Source: Thinopyrum elongatum (taxonomy: Eukaryota; Streptophyta; Magnoliopsida; Poales; Poaceae). Taken from it: DNA of 64,000 nt. Positions within the stretch are counted from its first letter, which is position 1, and the number at the start of each line of letters is the position of its first letter. Shown here in pieces: positions 10,900-19,673 of the stretch. The notes under the pieces are model-generated. The model was not told the DNA's origin. It did not search any database and was given only the letters and a program-made list of their open reading frames with translations. The stretch is from the NCBI GenBank assembly GCA_011799875.1, contig CM022299.1, positions 355,956,782 to 356,020,781 of the forward strand, read 5' to 3'. A program made the position numbers and the translations under genes.

Positions 10900-12875
10900 G
10901 GCCTCTGTAGCTTTCTGGAATTCTTGCTCACTGGACTCATCGTCTTCTTCGTCATCATCTTCTTCTTTGTCTCGGCCTCGAGCGGGCCTCTCCCTCTGTT
11001 GCTTGGCCTTGCCGCGGTGACCCCCTCGACCACCGCGCTTCTTGCCGGATCCGTCAGCACCGTCATGGGCCTTCTCCTTATCTCGCCTTTCATACTCAGC
11101 CCTCTGTTTCTCGGCAAGCTGTTCAACTTGCCGGCAGTTTTGGAGATCGTGGCCCTTGGTGTGATGGATCTTGCAATACTACTTGCTGGAGCTTTCCGAC
11201 TTGTCGGCCGCCGCCAAGGCTTGGCAGGAAGAGCACCCGGCAACTCCCTTGCCGGGGTCATTAACCTTGGCCTTCTTGGCGGTGCTGGGGTTGCCGAATT
11301 CCTCGACAGCAAGTACGGGCTTGCCTTTGCGCTTCTTGTTCCGCCGCCGGCCTTTCCTTGACGGGGTTACAGCGTCTTCGTCTTCTGATTCGCTCCCCGC
11401 GCCAACAGCCTCGCCAGGGAGTTTCCTCCCCTCTTCAGCTCGGGCGCACTTGTCGGCCAAAGCGTAGAGCTCGGCAATACTCCTGACTTTGTTCATTGCC
11501 AGCTCTTCCCGCATTCTGCGGTTACGCATGTTCTGGTGAAACGCGCTAATGACAGCGGCATGGTGAACGTCAGGAATATTGTACTGCACCCGGCTAAATC
11601 TCTGCATAAACTTGCGCAGGGGTTCGCCCTCCTTCTAAGGGATGATATGCAAATCACTCTCTTGGCCAGGAGCTTGGTGGCCTCCGACAAAGGCGCCAAC
11701 AAACTGATGGCACAGATCTAACCAAGAAGAAATAGAGTTCTTTGGCAGATGCATCAACCACGACCTAACGTTGGGTTTGAGCACCAACGGGAAGTAGTTG
11801 GCAAGTATCTTGTCATCTCGGCCCCCGGCAGCCTGCACCACAATGGTGTAGATGCTCAGGAACTCTGAGGGATGAGTCTTGCTGTCATATTTCTCCGGGA
11901 CCTCTTGCTTGAAGGTTCGGGAATTGGGCCACCGGACTTGCCGCAGCTCACGGGTAAACGCTGGAGTCCCTACCTCGTAAGGCAAGTCACCTGCGTCCCC
12001 TGGCGCAGGCTCGTCGACAGCCGGCCCTGCGCGCTTATCAGACTGATAGCACACTTCCCGTCGCCGCTCGATGGTGGTTCGAGCGTCCTCTTTGCCTCAT
12101 TCGTGGAGAACTTGACGCTGGTCGCGACGCATCCGTGGATCGGACGACGCCGTGGAATCATCATCACGGCGATCGACCCGCTAGGTTGTCGACTGCCACT
12201 GGTGTCGCGTAGGGGAGTGCACCGTGGTTGCACCACCTCCGGTTTTCTCCACATCGGCTTGCGCCGGATCGATGGGCCGTCGCTGTGAGGGCCCTGCCTC
12301 TTGTGGCCCATCTTTGTTGGCAAAGCCAATGAGGCTCTGGATAGTAGCTCGCCACTCCTCCATCTTCTCCGGAGCAGGAGGGAAATCGAGGAGCAGCTGC
12401 GCACGTGCCAAGGCTTCCGCTGGCGTAGGCGGCGGCGACAGGTGCGAGGTACGTGAGGTGCTCTGACTCCTAGCCATGTTAGAAGGAGCATCGTCACGGT
12501 CACGCGACCGCTCGCCACCTCCGCCGGCAGCTCGGTGTGCATGCTGGGCCCACGCACCTTGGGATCGATGCGCAGAAATCTTTTCATGGAGACGCCCTGA
12601 ACCACCAGCGCCATGGCGTTGCTCATCGTGCACGACCTGGGTAGGCCGTGACGCTTGCGCCGGCGCGGGAGCCCCAGATGGCGTCCTCCGATCTCTGGAA
12701 TTCGTTGTGCCACCCCGCTGCGAACGACGCCGCTCGCCTGGCTTGGATCACCGGAACGCCGTGGAGGCTCTAATCCTCTTCCTTCTGCACCCACGCCATC
12801 GCCCGTATGCGAGGGCACAGGCAAAACAGACGTGGATGGTTGCGCCGTTGCGGCGCTCTTCTTCTTGGGTGGCAT
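10900..12875 (-). pseudogene. G1 gag
   Basis: It begins at ATG 12873-12875 (MPPKKKSAATAQ) after the primer site. The frame changes near 12640-12700, then stays constant. The capsid-like core reads TPAFTRELRQVRWP...EFLSIYTIVVQAAGG. The nucleocapsid motif CKIHHTKGHDLQNC (C-X2-H-X4-H-X4-C) is near 11140-11180, followed by an RG/K-rich and then acidic segment. Stops: TAG 12181, one near 12100, TAG 11635 and TAG 11179, each sense in G3. Gag packages the RNA. Confidence 0.8.
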
Positions 12876-12940
12876 GATGATGAAGATGATGAAGAAACTA
12901 AGGCGCCGATCACTGGATCAGGTTCACGCAACCTACAACC

Positions 12941-12959
12941 CCCTACCTGGCGCGCCAAA
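12941..12959 (-). other. Primer binding site of G1
   Basis: Just inside the 5' LTR the minus strand reads TGGCGCGCCAGGTAGGGG. It starts with TGG, as a complement to a tRNA CCA end must. G3 has the near-identical TGGCGTGCCAGGTAAGGG at the same distance (59942-59961). I cannot name the tRNA with certainty. Confidence 0.65.
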
Positions 12960-12961
12960 GA

Positions 12962-13785
12962 TGTCGACGTGCGACACCTATGGGACCCTCAAAGAATCCC
13001 TTAACGATTCGGAAGGGGGAGAGGTATGCGCAAAGAGCAGAACCAACGATCGACGCGCGGGCGATTTTACCCAGGTTCGGGTCGCTAATCAGCGTAAAAC
13101 CCTACTCCTGCCTTGTTTTATTATGAATGTTCTTGAGCCCAGGCTACAGGAGCGCTCACAATGAACAGTACGTTCAAAGAGCAGCTACGCATGCAGAATG
13201 GGCCAGAAGATCCTCCCCCCTATAGCAGTTGCCTTGGGCCTCCTTTTATATGTTCAAAGGGGTCACCACAGTGGCAAAATGTATATACATTGAGGTGTAA
13301 CGTAGCTACAGGGTTATCATACCTAACCACTGACGGATTAGGATAAACACATTTAATGCACCGTGAGGTGTCCGTTTGGGTGTCCTCACTTTCTTGGGGA
13401 TGGAAAAAGGGGCCATCCCATCAGCACCGCTTAAGCTCTCCTCCACTGGCGCGTTGCCACGCATCCAAAGAAGGACCCAGAATGTCGGGCTTGTTGCTGT
13501 GCCAGAGCGGTGGCACAGCAACAGAATCTTGCCGGGCGCTGAACCTTGCCGGGCGCCGAATCTTGCCGGGCTTCGCAGGCCACCCCGGCAAGATTTTGCC
13601 GGGGAAGCTGGCTTTCGGATTCTAGCTCTCCTTATCTGCTGATCCTTAGATCTTTGACTTGAGAATTTCTTTGGTGGCCTGAGCCAACCTCGAACTGTTC
13701 CCCGACAAGCCTTGCCGCGAGTATGGCTACAACTGCCCTTGCACAAGTACGGGGTACTAACAGCCCAATACTTAGTACACCGACA
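12962..13785 (-). repeat. G1 right LTR (5' LTR on the minus strand)
   Basis: The same 824-bp length as the left LTR, with a matching hairpin (13492-13523), TATA box and CTTGCCGG repeats. It begins TGTCGACG, so one base of the terminal inverted repeat differs from the left copy. It ends CCGACA, followed by CAGGA. Confidence 0.93.
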
Positions 13786-13790
13786 CAGGA
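13786..13790. other. Target site duplication, right (CAGGA)
   Basis: This repeats 588-592 exactly. Removing G1 and one copy joins the TATA-bearing sequence to the leader of the minus-strand edge gene. Confidence 0.92.
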
Positions 13791-14084
13791 CTCGCCGGCT
13801 GTGAGGGTTTATATAGCAGGCCGGTAAGCATTGGGATTTTGGGGGATTTCACCGAGTCGGGCGGGAAGCTTGCGCGGGAACCTGCGAGGTTGCGCGGGAA
13901 CGGGCTCACCGACGATTCATGGGCGCCACTTCGAGCCACCGTTTGGCCAAAAGAACGCCCCCGCACGCTGCGCAAGCTTGCGCTGTAAGCCGTCTACGAC
14001 AGCGGAGTGACAAGACGTGCGAGAGGAGGACGAAAGGACACATACACATATAGTTAATAAAAAAATGTTTGCGATTTAATTACC
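13791..14084 (-). promoter_or_regulatory. Promoter of the edge gene, displaced by G1
   Basis: The minus strand carries CTATATAAAC at 13807-13816 (core TATATAAA 13808-13815), then ACCCTCACAGCCGGCGAG running up to the insertion point at 13790. The insertion is about 25 bp downstream of the TATA, essentially at the expected start site. The upstream part is GC-rich (13840-14000), then AT-rich. Without G1 the leader from here to the ATG at 528 would be short, roughly 60-80 nt. Confidence 0.6.
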
Positions 14085-14323
14085 TACTACCCCCATCCTG
14101 GTTTATAAGTCGTCTACGTATTTTTGTGCCAAATTTTGACTAGAGATTTAACTAATAAAATATGAATGCATGTCGCCAAAGATTATATCGTTGTATTTGT
14201 ATTTGAATATAATTTCCAATTATATAATTTTTATAACATGCATCAACATTTTGTTGGTTAAATTTAAGGTCAAAATATGGCACATAATATAAAGGGGACT
14301 AATAGACGAAGACGGAGGTAGTA
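14085..14323. mobile_element. Stowaway-like MITE (Tc1/mariner type)
   Basis: The ends are imperfect inverted repeats: TACTACCCCCATCCTGG on the left, and TACTACCTCCGTCTTCG as the reverse complement of the right. Both are bounded by TA, the Stowaway target. The 239-bp body is AT-rich, and its AAATTTTGACTA near the left mirrors TTAAGGTCAAAATA near the right, giving long-range self-complementarity. It has no coding capacity. It lies between two divergently transcribed gene starts. Confidence 0.7.
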
Positions 14324-14759
14324 GCACATGGCCGCTCTCTACGCAGCATCGCAACTGCCGACCGGCTTGTAGACGACCATTCCCTGCGTGTTCAGCTGCT
14401 CTATGCGTGTGGTTCCTCACGGTTGAGGCGGCCGCGACGCGCTCTGCTCGCGTCCCGCCGTGCGTGCTATGCTCTCGCGTCCCTCCGAGCGCTATACCCT
14501 TGTCCCTTCACACGCGCTGCCAGTGTTTGGGACCGGCGCATGATCACGTATGTTCGTGCTGCCATTATGCATGCGGTTGCGCCAGGCACGGCGCCACGAT
14601 GCAGTTACCCGCTGCAAAAACTGCCATGTGGACGCGTCGAGAATCCAGGCCGCCCGGCCCCCATTTATTCTTGCAGCCATTTACCTTCATCTCTCGCGCC
14701 ACACGACACAATAAGCACACCCACGACGACACATACAGAGAGGACATCCAGCGGTTCCA
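14324..14759 (+). promoter_or_regulatory. Upstream region of the exonuclease-like gene
   Basis: GC-rich, unique-looking sequence between the MITE and the ATG at 14760. A weak TATA-like ATTTATT lies near 14664. The last 70 bp (CACACGACACAATAAGC and onward) look like a plant 5' leader. No strong core promoter motif can be claimed. Confidence 0.3.
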
Positions 14760-15503
14760 ATGGCGCTCCCCGTGGCTCCAATGGCGCTCCCAGCGGCCGA
14801 CGACGACAACGGGGGGGCAGTTCACCATGCATCACGTAGTGGACACCCACGAGAGGGGGAAGAGCCTCTCGGTGGTGTACACGAAAGAGCCGGTCTCGGT
14901 GGAGAGCTCCATCCAAACTATGGAGCAGTGCTTGCTGAGGACAAGTACCAAGTGGTCGTCTTCGACCTCGAGTACACCATCGGTCGTGCCGGGCACGATC
15001 AGAAGGTTGCCGTCGCCCAGTTGTGCGTGCGACATGACATCCTCGTCTACCACTACCACCTGGGCACAAGGCCTTGCGAGCGTTTCTCCAGGTTTATCAA
15101 CAGCTCCGACTACAGTTTCGCTACGGTGGACACCACCAACGATCTAAAAGCGCTCAAGGTTTCGGGCTTGAAATGCCAGAATCTTGTCAACATCCGGGAC
15201 CACTACAAGGTCTGGGGCAGCGACAACAACAAACAGAACTCCCTGGTTGACCTCGCCTCGGCCATCATCGACCCCTACTACATGAAGATGAACGATGAGA
15301 GCAAGAAGGACAAGAACACCTGGCACTGTGTCTGGCATCAGAGACTGGATGAACAACACGTCAAGTACGCGGCCAAGGACACGTACACAAGCTACGAGAT
15401 GTACAGGTGGATCGTTGACATGAGGAAGTGTCTTCTTCCTGCCCCAGACAAGGGATCGAGCCACAGAGTAGTGGCGGGAGTGTCACAAGAAGTAGATGAC
15501 TAG
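14760..15503 (+). CDS. DEDDy 3'-5' exonuclease-like protein (WRN/RNase D fold)
   Basis: A 247-codon frame from ATG 14760 to TAG 15501-15503. The exonuclease residues are visible: D69 and E71 in VVFDLEYT, the second motif in TVDTTNDLKAL (about 122-132), and Y203/D207 in KYAAKDTYTSYEMYR, giving the DEDDy set. Between them, LVDLASAIIDPYY is typical of a grass-expanded WRN-exonuclease-like group. Such enzymes remove nucleotides from DNA or RNA 3' ends; the substrate here is unknown. Oddity: residues about 18-57 look like an out-of-frame reading. The +1 frame in that stretch gives MHHVVDTHERGKSLSVVYTK, which I recall as the family N-terminus. It lies between a G7 run (14811-14817) and about 14930. 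It may be a functional gene, an altered allele or a young pseudogene. Confidence 0.75.
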   Translation: MALPVAPMALPAADDDNGGAVHHASRSGHPREGEEPLGGVHERAGLGGELHPNYGAVLAEDKYQVVVFDLEYTIGRAGHDQKVAVAQLCVRHDILVYHYHLGTRPCERFSRFINSSDYSFATVDTTNDLKALKVSGLKCQNLVNIRDHYKVWGSDNNKQNSLVDLASAIIDPYYMKMNDESKKDKNTWHCVWHQRLDEQHVKYAAKDTYTSYEMYRWIVDMRKCLLPAPDKGSSHRVVAGVSQEVDD

Positions 15504-15689
15504 ACGATCATTTCTCCTAGTTTAGAATGCATGCAATTGTTTATTGAGGTGTGTGCGAATGATCTGTATAGTCACTTATGTAATTGGATGTTTATTTCAG
15601 TTATATATATATATACCTTATTCTTCTGTAGATAGAGCAAATCACACGGCTCATTAGCAGCAATCGTCTGTGTTATTATTGGTCTTCGC
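15504..15689 (+). other. 3' flank of the exonuclease-like gene
   Basis: An AT-rich tail with GTAATTGGATG and a (TA)n run at about 15602-15616, consistent with a plant 3' UTR and poly(A) region. No other gene is seen. Confidence 0.4.
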
Positions 15690-16145
15690 ACACATTTCTG
15701 ATTACGGACCTGTTTGCCGCGTATCACACACATCTTGTTTAGTCAAACTGTTTCTGTTGTCTTGGCTCATCGCAAACAGTTCATCCGAGTGAACTGTATG
15801 CCCTCCATCGCACACACCTTGATATGGCTGACCGTTTCTATTGTGTTGCCTAATCGCACACAGTTCATCCTAGTGAACTGTATGCCGTATATCGCACACA
15901 CCCTCATTTGACTGCCCGTTTCTATTGTTCTGCCTCATCGCAAATGGTTCTGCTGGATTAACCGTATGCCACGCATAGCATACGCAACTCTAATCTGAAC
16001 CGTGTTTGATGTCACCGCCATCGAAAACGTTTTGTATCTTTTTTGATGGTTTTATTACATCATCATTTGCGATTAATGCATCGCACACAGTTTTGTCGAA
16101 GGGTCTCTGATTGGACTATCGCGTTTGGACCAACCTGCAGTAGTG
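15690..16145. mobile_element. CACTA-like transposon end with subterminal repeats
   Basis: Several degenerate units containing ATCGCACACA(G/C) and GTTTCTATTG alternate through this block, for example near 15720, 15790, 15875 and 16080. Its right edge reads GCAGTAGTG, the inverse complement of CACTACTGCAGGTTGGTCC (16127-16145). A CACTA start plus subterminal repeats is the hallmark of CACTA transposons. No matching left end was found in the window, so the element is truncated or its left end lies elsewhere. Confidence 0.5.
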
Positions 16146-16159
16146 TTAGTTGTGCTGGT

Positions 16160-17374
16160 TGTGTTTTCAGGGAACTAACCGTAAAACAGGCTGAAGAAAT
16201 ATTGAATAATATACTGAGGAATGATAATGATTGGACACTTCCTAAACCACCACCTAAACGAACTCCAAAGAAGAGGGGTATTCTATTTCTCAGTCCCGAA
16301 GATATGCAAGAGGCAAGAAATCTATGAAAGGAAAGGGTATTAAAGCTGAAGATGTTAATAATTTACCACCTATTGAAGAAATACATGGACTTGACACCCT
16401 GACATAGGTAGTAAAGGTAAATTATCTTATAAAATTTGATGAAGGTGATATTCCTTATAATAAGTCTACTAGTCAATGCCTAGATGAATTCGACAATTAC
16501 ATTGTTAACAAATAACACTTTAATATGTATGTTACCAAGCAATTAAAACGTAATGCCTTCATGATTGATCGTCTGAGTGACTTAATGTTCAGAATTGCTA
16601 ATGATGTTAAGGGTCTAGGTAAACATGCATCCATGGTCCAAACTCAGCTAGAACAAGTTGCTAAGTCTCAAAATGATTTGCTCAGTGAGATGAATAATAA
16701 TATGAATGATCATGTTGTTAGAGTAATGACTAGAGGAGGTAGAATGACTCAGGAGCCACTTTATCCTGAAGGTCATCCTAAAAGAATTGAACAAGATTCT
16801 CATAGAATTAATATTGATGCAACTAGTCCATCTAAGAAGAAAAAGAAAATGATAGGACTTTGCATGCTTCTAGTGAACCTGAGGTAGAAAAACCTTCTGA
16901 GAATAGTAAATGATGTTCCTATTTTTGATGCTGAGACACAATCTGGTAATGAACATTCACCTAGTAGAACCTGTTCATGTAGATGCTCAACCAGACAGTG
17001 ATAAAGAACCCGATAATGATGTTGAAATAGAACCTGTTGTTGATCTTGATAACCCACCTCCTAAAAATAAACGATATGATAAAAGAGATTTCATTGCTAG
17101 AAAACATGGTAAAGAAAGAGAACCATGGGTTCAGAAACCCATGCCTTTTCCTACTAAGCCACCTAAGAACAAGGATGAGGAAGAATTTGAATGCTTTGCT
17201 GAGATGCTTAGTCCAGTCTTTTTGCGTACTCATTTGACTGATATTTTGAAGATGGCCCCATATGCTAAATATATGAAAGATATTGTCACTAATAAAAGAA
17301 AGATACCTGAAGCTGAAATTTCCATCATGCTTGCAAATTATTCTTTTAAGGATGGAGTACCTAAGAAACTATGA
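16160..17374 (+). pseudogene. A1 gag remnant
   Basis: Several open stretches of one gag follow one another: ELTVKQAEEILNNIL (about 16170), a coiled-coil part with LSDLMFRIANDVKGLGKH (about 16560-16890), and an acidic then basic part with FIARKHGKEREPWVQK. It ends near DILKMAPYAKYMKDIV...ISIMLANYSFKDGVPKKL at 17374, where a CGA-to-TGA type stop (17372-17374) occurs. Frames change near 16330-16520 and 16890. The lysine and Asn/Asp-rich composition is typical of Athila-clade gag in grasses. Confidence 0.65.
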
Positions 17375-17910
17375 GATCCAGGGGTACCTACTATACCATG
17401 CTCCATTAAAAAAATTATGTCAAAACTGCTTTATGTGATTTAGGAGCTGGTGTTAGTGTTATGCCTTTCTCTTTATATAGAAGACTTGATTTGAATAAAC
17501 TCACACCTACTTAAATGCCATTGCAAATGGCTAACAAATCAACTGCCATACCTATCGGTATATGTCAGGATGTGCCCGTTGTAGTTGGAAATGTTACTAT
17601 CTTGATAGACTTTGTTAAACTTGATATGCCCGAGGACAACAACATATCGATTATCCTTGGTAGACCCTTTTTGAATATTGCAGGGGCTGTTATTGATGGC
17701 AACTAAAGCAAGATCACTTTTCATATTAATGGTAATGAGCATACGGTCCACTTTCTGAAGAAACAATTCCAAGTGAATAGTATCAATTGTATTGAAAAAG
17801 CTTCGACAATTGCTATTGGAAGTTTTTAGTTCCCTCTTCCTCATGTCAGAAAGAAATATGAAACTCTTTTTATTGGGGAGATGCATATCCCCGTTGAGGT
17901 AACTTAGTGA
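17375..17910 (+). pseudogene. A1 protease remnant
   Basis: Directly after gag comes the retropepsin-like site DLGAGVSVMPFSLYRRL (about 17440-17490). It is followed by VTILIDFVKLDMPEDNN and ILGRPFLNIAGAVID, the usual second half of Athila protease. Stops at about 17512, 17704 and 17827 interrupt the frame. The next expected domain, reverse transcriptase, is absent. Confidence 0.7.
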
Positions 17911-18692
17911 TTATACAAAGATTCTTCGGTTTCATGTTACTCGGAAATAGTTTGTTAATAAGACTTGATCAACCTTATTAATGGATTATTTTTTAGGGGC
18001 ATGTGGTTGCTGAATTTAGTAAGCACAACTTTCTGTACCTACTATTTGTTCTCTATTATTCTTATTTAAATACAATAAAATGCCATGATTATCCTGTTTT
18101 GTGAATTATCCATGCAATAAAAAGTGGCCCAAAAATAAAAGTGCTCAGAATGATGTAAAATTTTAACATGAATTTTATGAAATATATAAGAATTTTTGGC
18201 ACTGAACACAACCCTGGGGGATGCCCCTGGTGCCCATGAGGCACATGGGCACGACCACCCCCCTGGGCGCGCCCGTGTGGCTTGTGGGTCCCACAAGGGG
18301 GCCCACTAACTTATCCCTTTAGCCCACTTTATCTCTTACCTCTAGAAAAAAAATCCTGGTTGCTCTCTCCCTTGCGTTCTTGCTCCCAAACCTAAGATTT
18401 TTGATCTCTTTGCTCAGACCTCCATTTCTGAAACTGTTTTGGGAGATTGCTCCTTGGTATGACTCCTCCATTGCTCCAATTAGTTTTTGCTTTAGTGGAT
18501 TATATTTTGCATAATTAGCTGCTCTTGGTGCTACTGAAAATGAGCTTGCATGTTGAATTCTTTGAGTTCCAAGTAGTTTGAATGCTTGATATAGCCTCTA
18601 AACATTCATATGAGTAGTTGCTATCAATCTGGTGAAGTTTAATTGACATCATTTTGTGGCCCAAAAATTTAAGAAATTTGTTCGTAGGAAAC
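17911..18692 (+). other. A1 spacer between protease and env-like ORF
   Basis: AT-rich non-coding DNA, then a G/C-rich island at about 18205-18305 (GGGCGCGCCCGTGTGG) and pyrimidine-rich DNA. The island resembles the GC-rich segment inside the A1 LTR (about 22000-22060). This is where pol would sit in an autonomous element. No RT or integrase motif was seen in any frame. Confidence 0.5.
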
Positions 18693-19673
18693 ATGAACTT
18701 CTTTCGGAGAAGTTCCTTGAAACGAAGTGGCAAGGGAGTCGTTGGGAACTCCTCGGACAGTGACCTCAACATTCCGCGTAGGACAGAGGTCCGACCATGC
18801 AAATGGCCACACAATGCCTTCATGAACGAAGCTGGATTCTACCAAGAGTTCACGCAATTTCTTGCAAATGCCGGGTTGAACGACTTCCTCGTAGATGAGT
18901 GTGACCAGTACCACATCCTTACAAATTCCTTTGTGCAAAATTTCTATTTCTTGAATAGGCTCGAACCCCCCATGGTGCATTTTGATTTATATGCTGAACA
19001 TCATGAGATACCACTTGCTGAATTTTGTGAGATATGTTTGATTGCCTATGATGGGAAATTAAGAGAGCCTAGACCAGAGGAGTTTGAGGGTTTCCGCCGC
19101 ACTCTAACTGTGGGAGAGGAAAGGGGCGTGTCGAACACCTGATCTACTAGTTTGCAATTTCCTGTTGTGCATTACTTTGCTTTATTCATAGGGAAATGTT
19201 TAACTGCTAGAGACCAAGGTGGTGCACTCAGTGCCCCTCACCTCGCCATTTTATGCCGAGCACTTTTCAGTTACAACACTTATAGCCTTGGAGCTATCAT
19301 TGAACGCTGCCTCGACACTAATAGGACTAAGGGTAAAATTTATGGTGGTATTTATGCTACTTGCTTAGCGAGATGTTTCCATGTTGATATACGCCACCAT
19401 GATTATTTGTTGCCTATGATTTACTTAGACCACCAGGCTATGATAGATCACCACTTTATTGATGTCCCTGACCCTCCTCACCACATTCGTTATAACTTGG
19501 TTTTTAGTGAGGATACTCGTGATATTATTTCGTTGCCTGCACCTGCTTTGTTTGAATCTCATGCCAGGAACGGATACACCATCATGCCACTAGACATCAA
19601 TGCTTACCGGAACACGTTGGCTGCGGCAGAGGACGAGGCCCAGGCTTGGGACACTCAAGTGCCGCCGCCTTAG
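18693..19673 (+). pseudogene. A1 env-like ORF (ATHILA ORF family), one in-frame stop
   Basis: From ATG 18693 (MNFFRRSSLKRSGKG) a single frame runs to TAG 19671-19673. It is broken once by TGA at 19140-19142. It contains HNAFMNEAGFYQEFTQFLANAG, FAEFCEIC-like and LCRALFSYNTYSLGAIIE, the pattern I know from the plant ATHILA ORF family (PF03078). That family occupies the env position, but its function is not established. I see no signal peptide or membrane segment at the start. Only one nonsense change in about 980 bp makes this the best-preserved A1 gene. Confidence 0.65.

Larger units (their letters stand above)
593..13785 (-). mobile_element. Complete Ty3/gypsy element G1 with antisense gene
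   Basis: A 13.2-kb LTR retrotransposon bounded by two 824-bp LTRs (593-1416 and 12962-13785) that start TGTCG and end CCGACA, flanked by the 5-bp duplication CAGGA. Coding order on the minus strand is gag (from 12875), protease, reverse transcriptase, RNase H, integrase (ending at 6583). RT before integrase defines Ty3/gypsy. Between pol and the 3' LTR, on the opposite strand, is a four-exon accessory gene (1819-5780). That layout matches the Tat lineage (Grande, RIRE2). I counted about 23 differences between the LTRs by eye (about 2.8%). With the usual grass LTR rate this implies roughly one million years, which is an inference. Many stops and several frameshifts make it non-autonomous. Confidence 0.93.
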
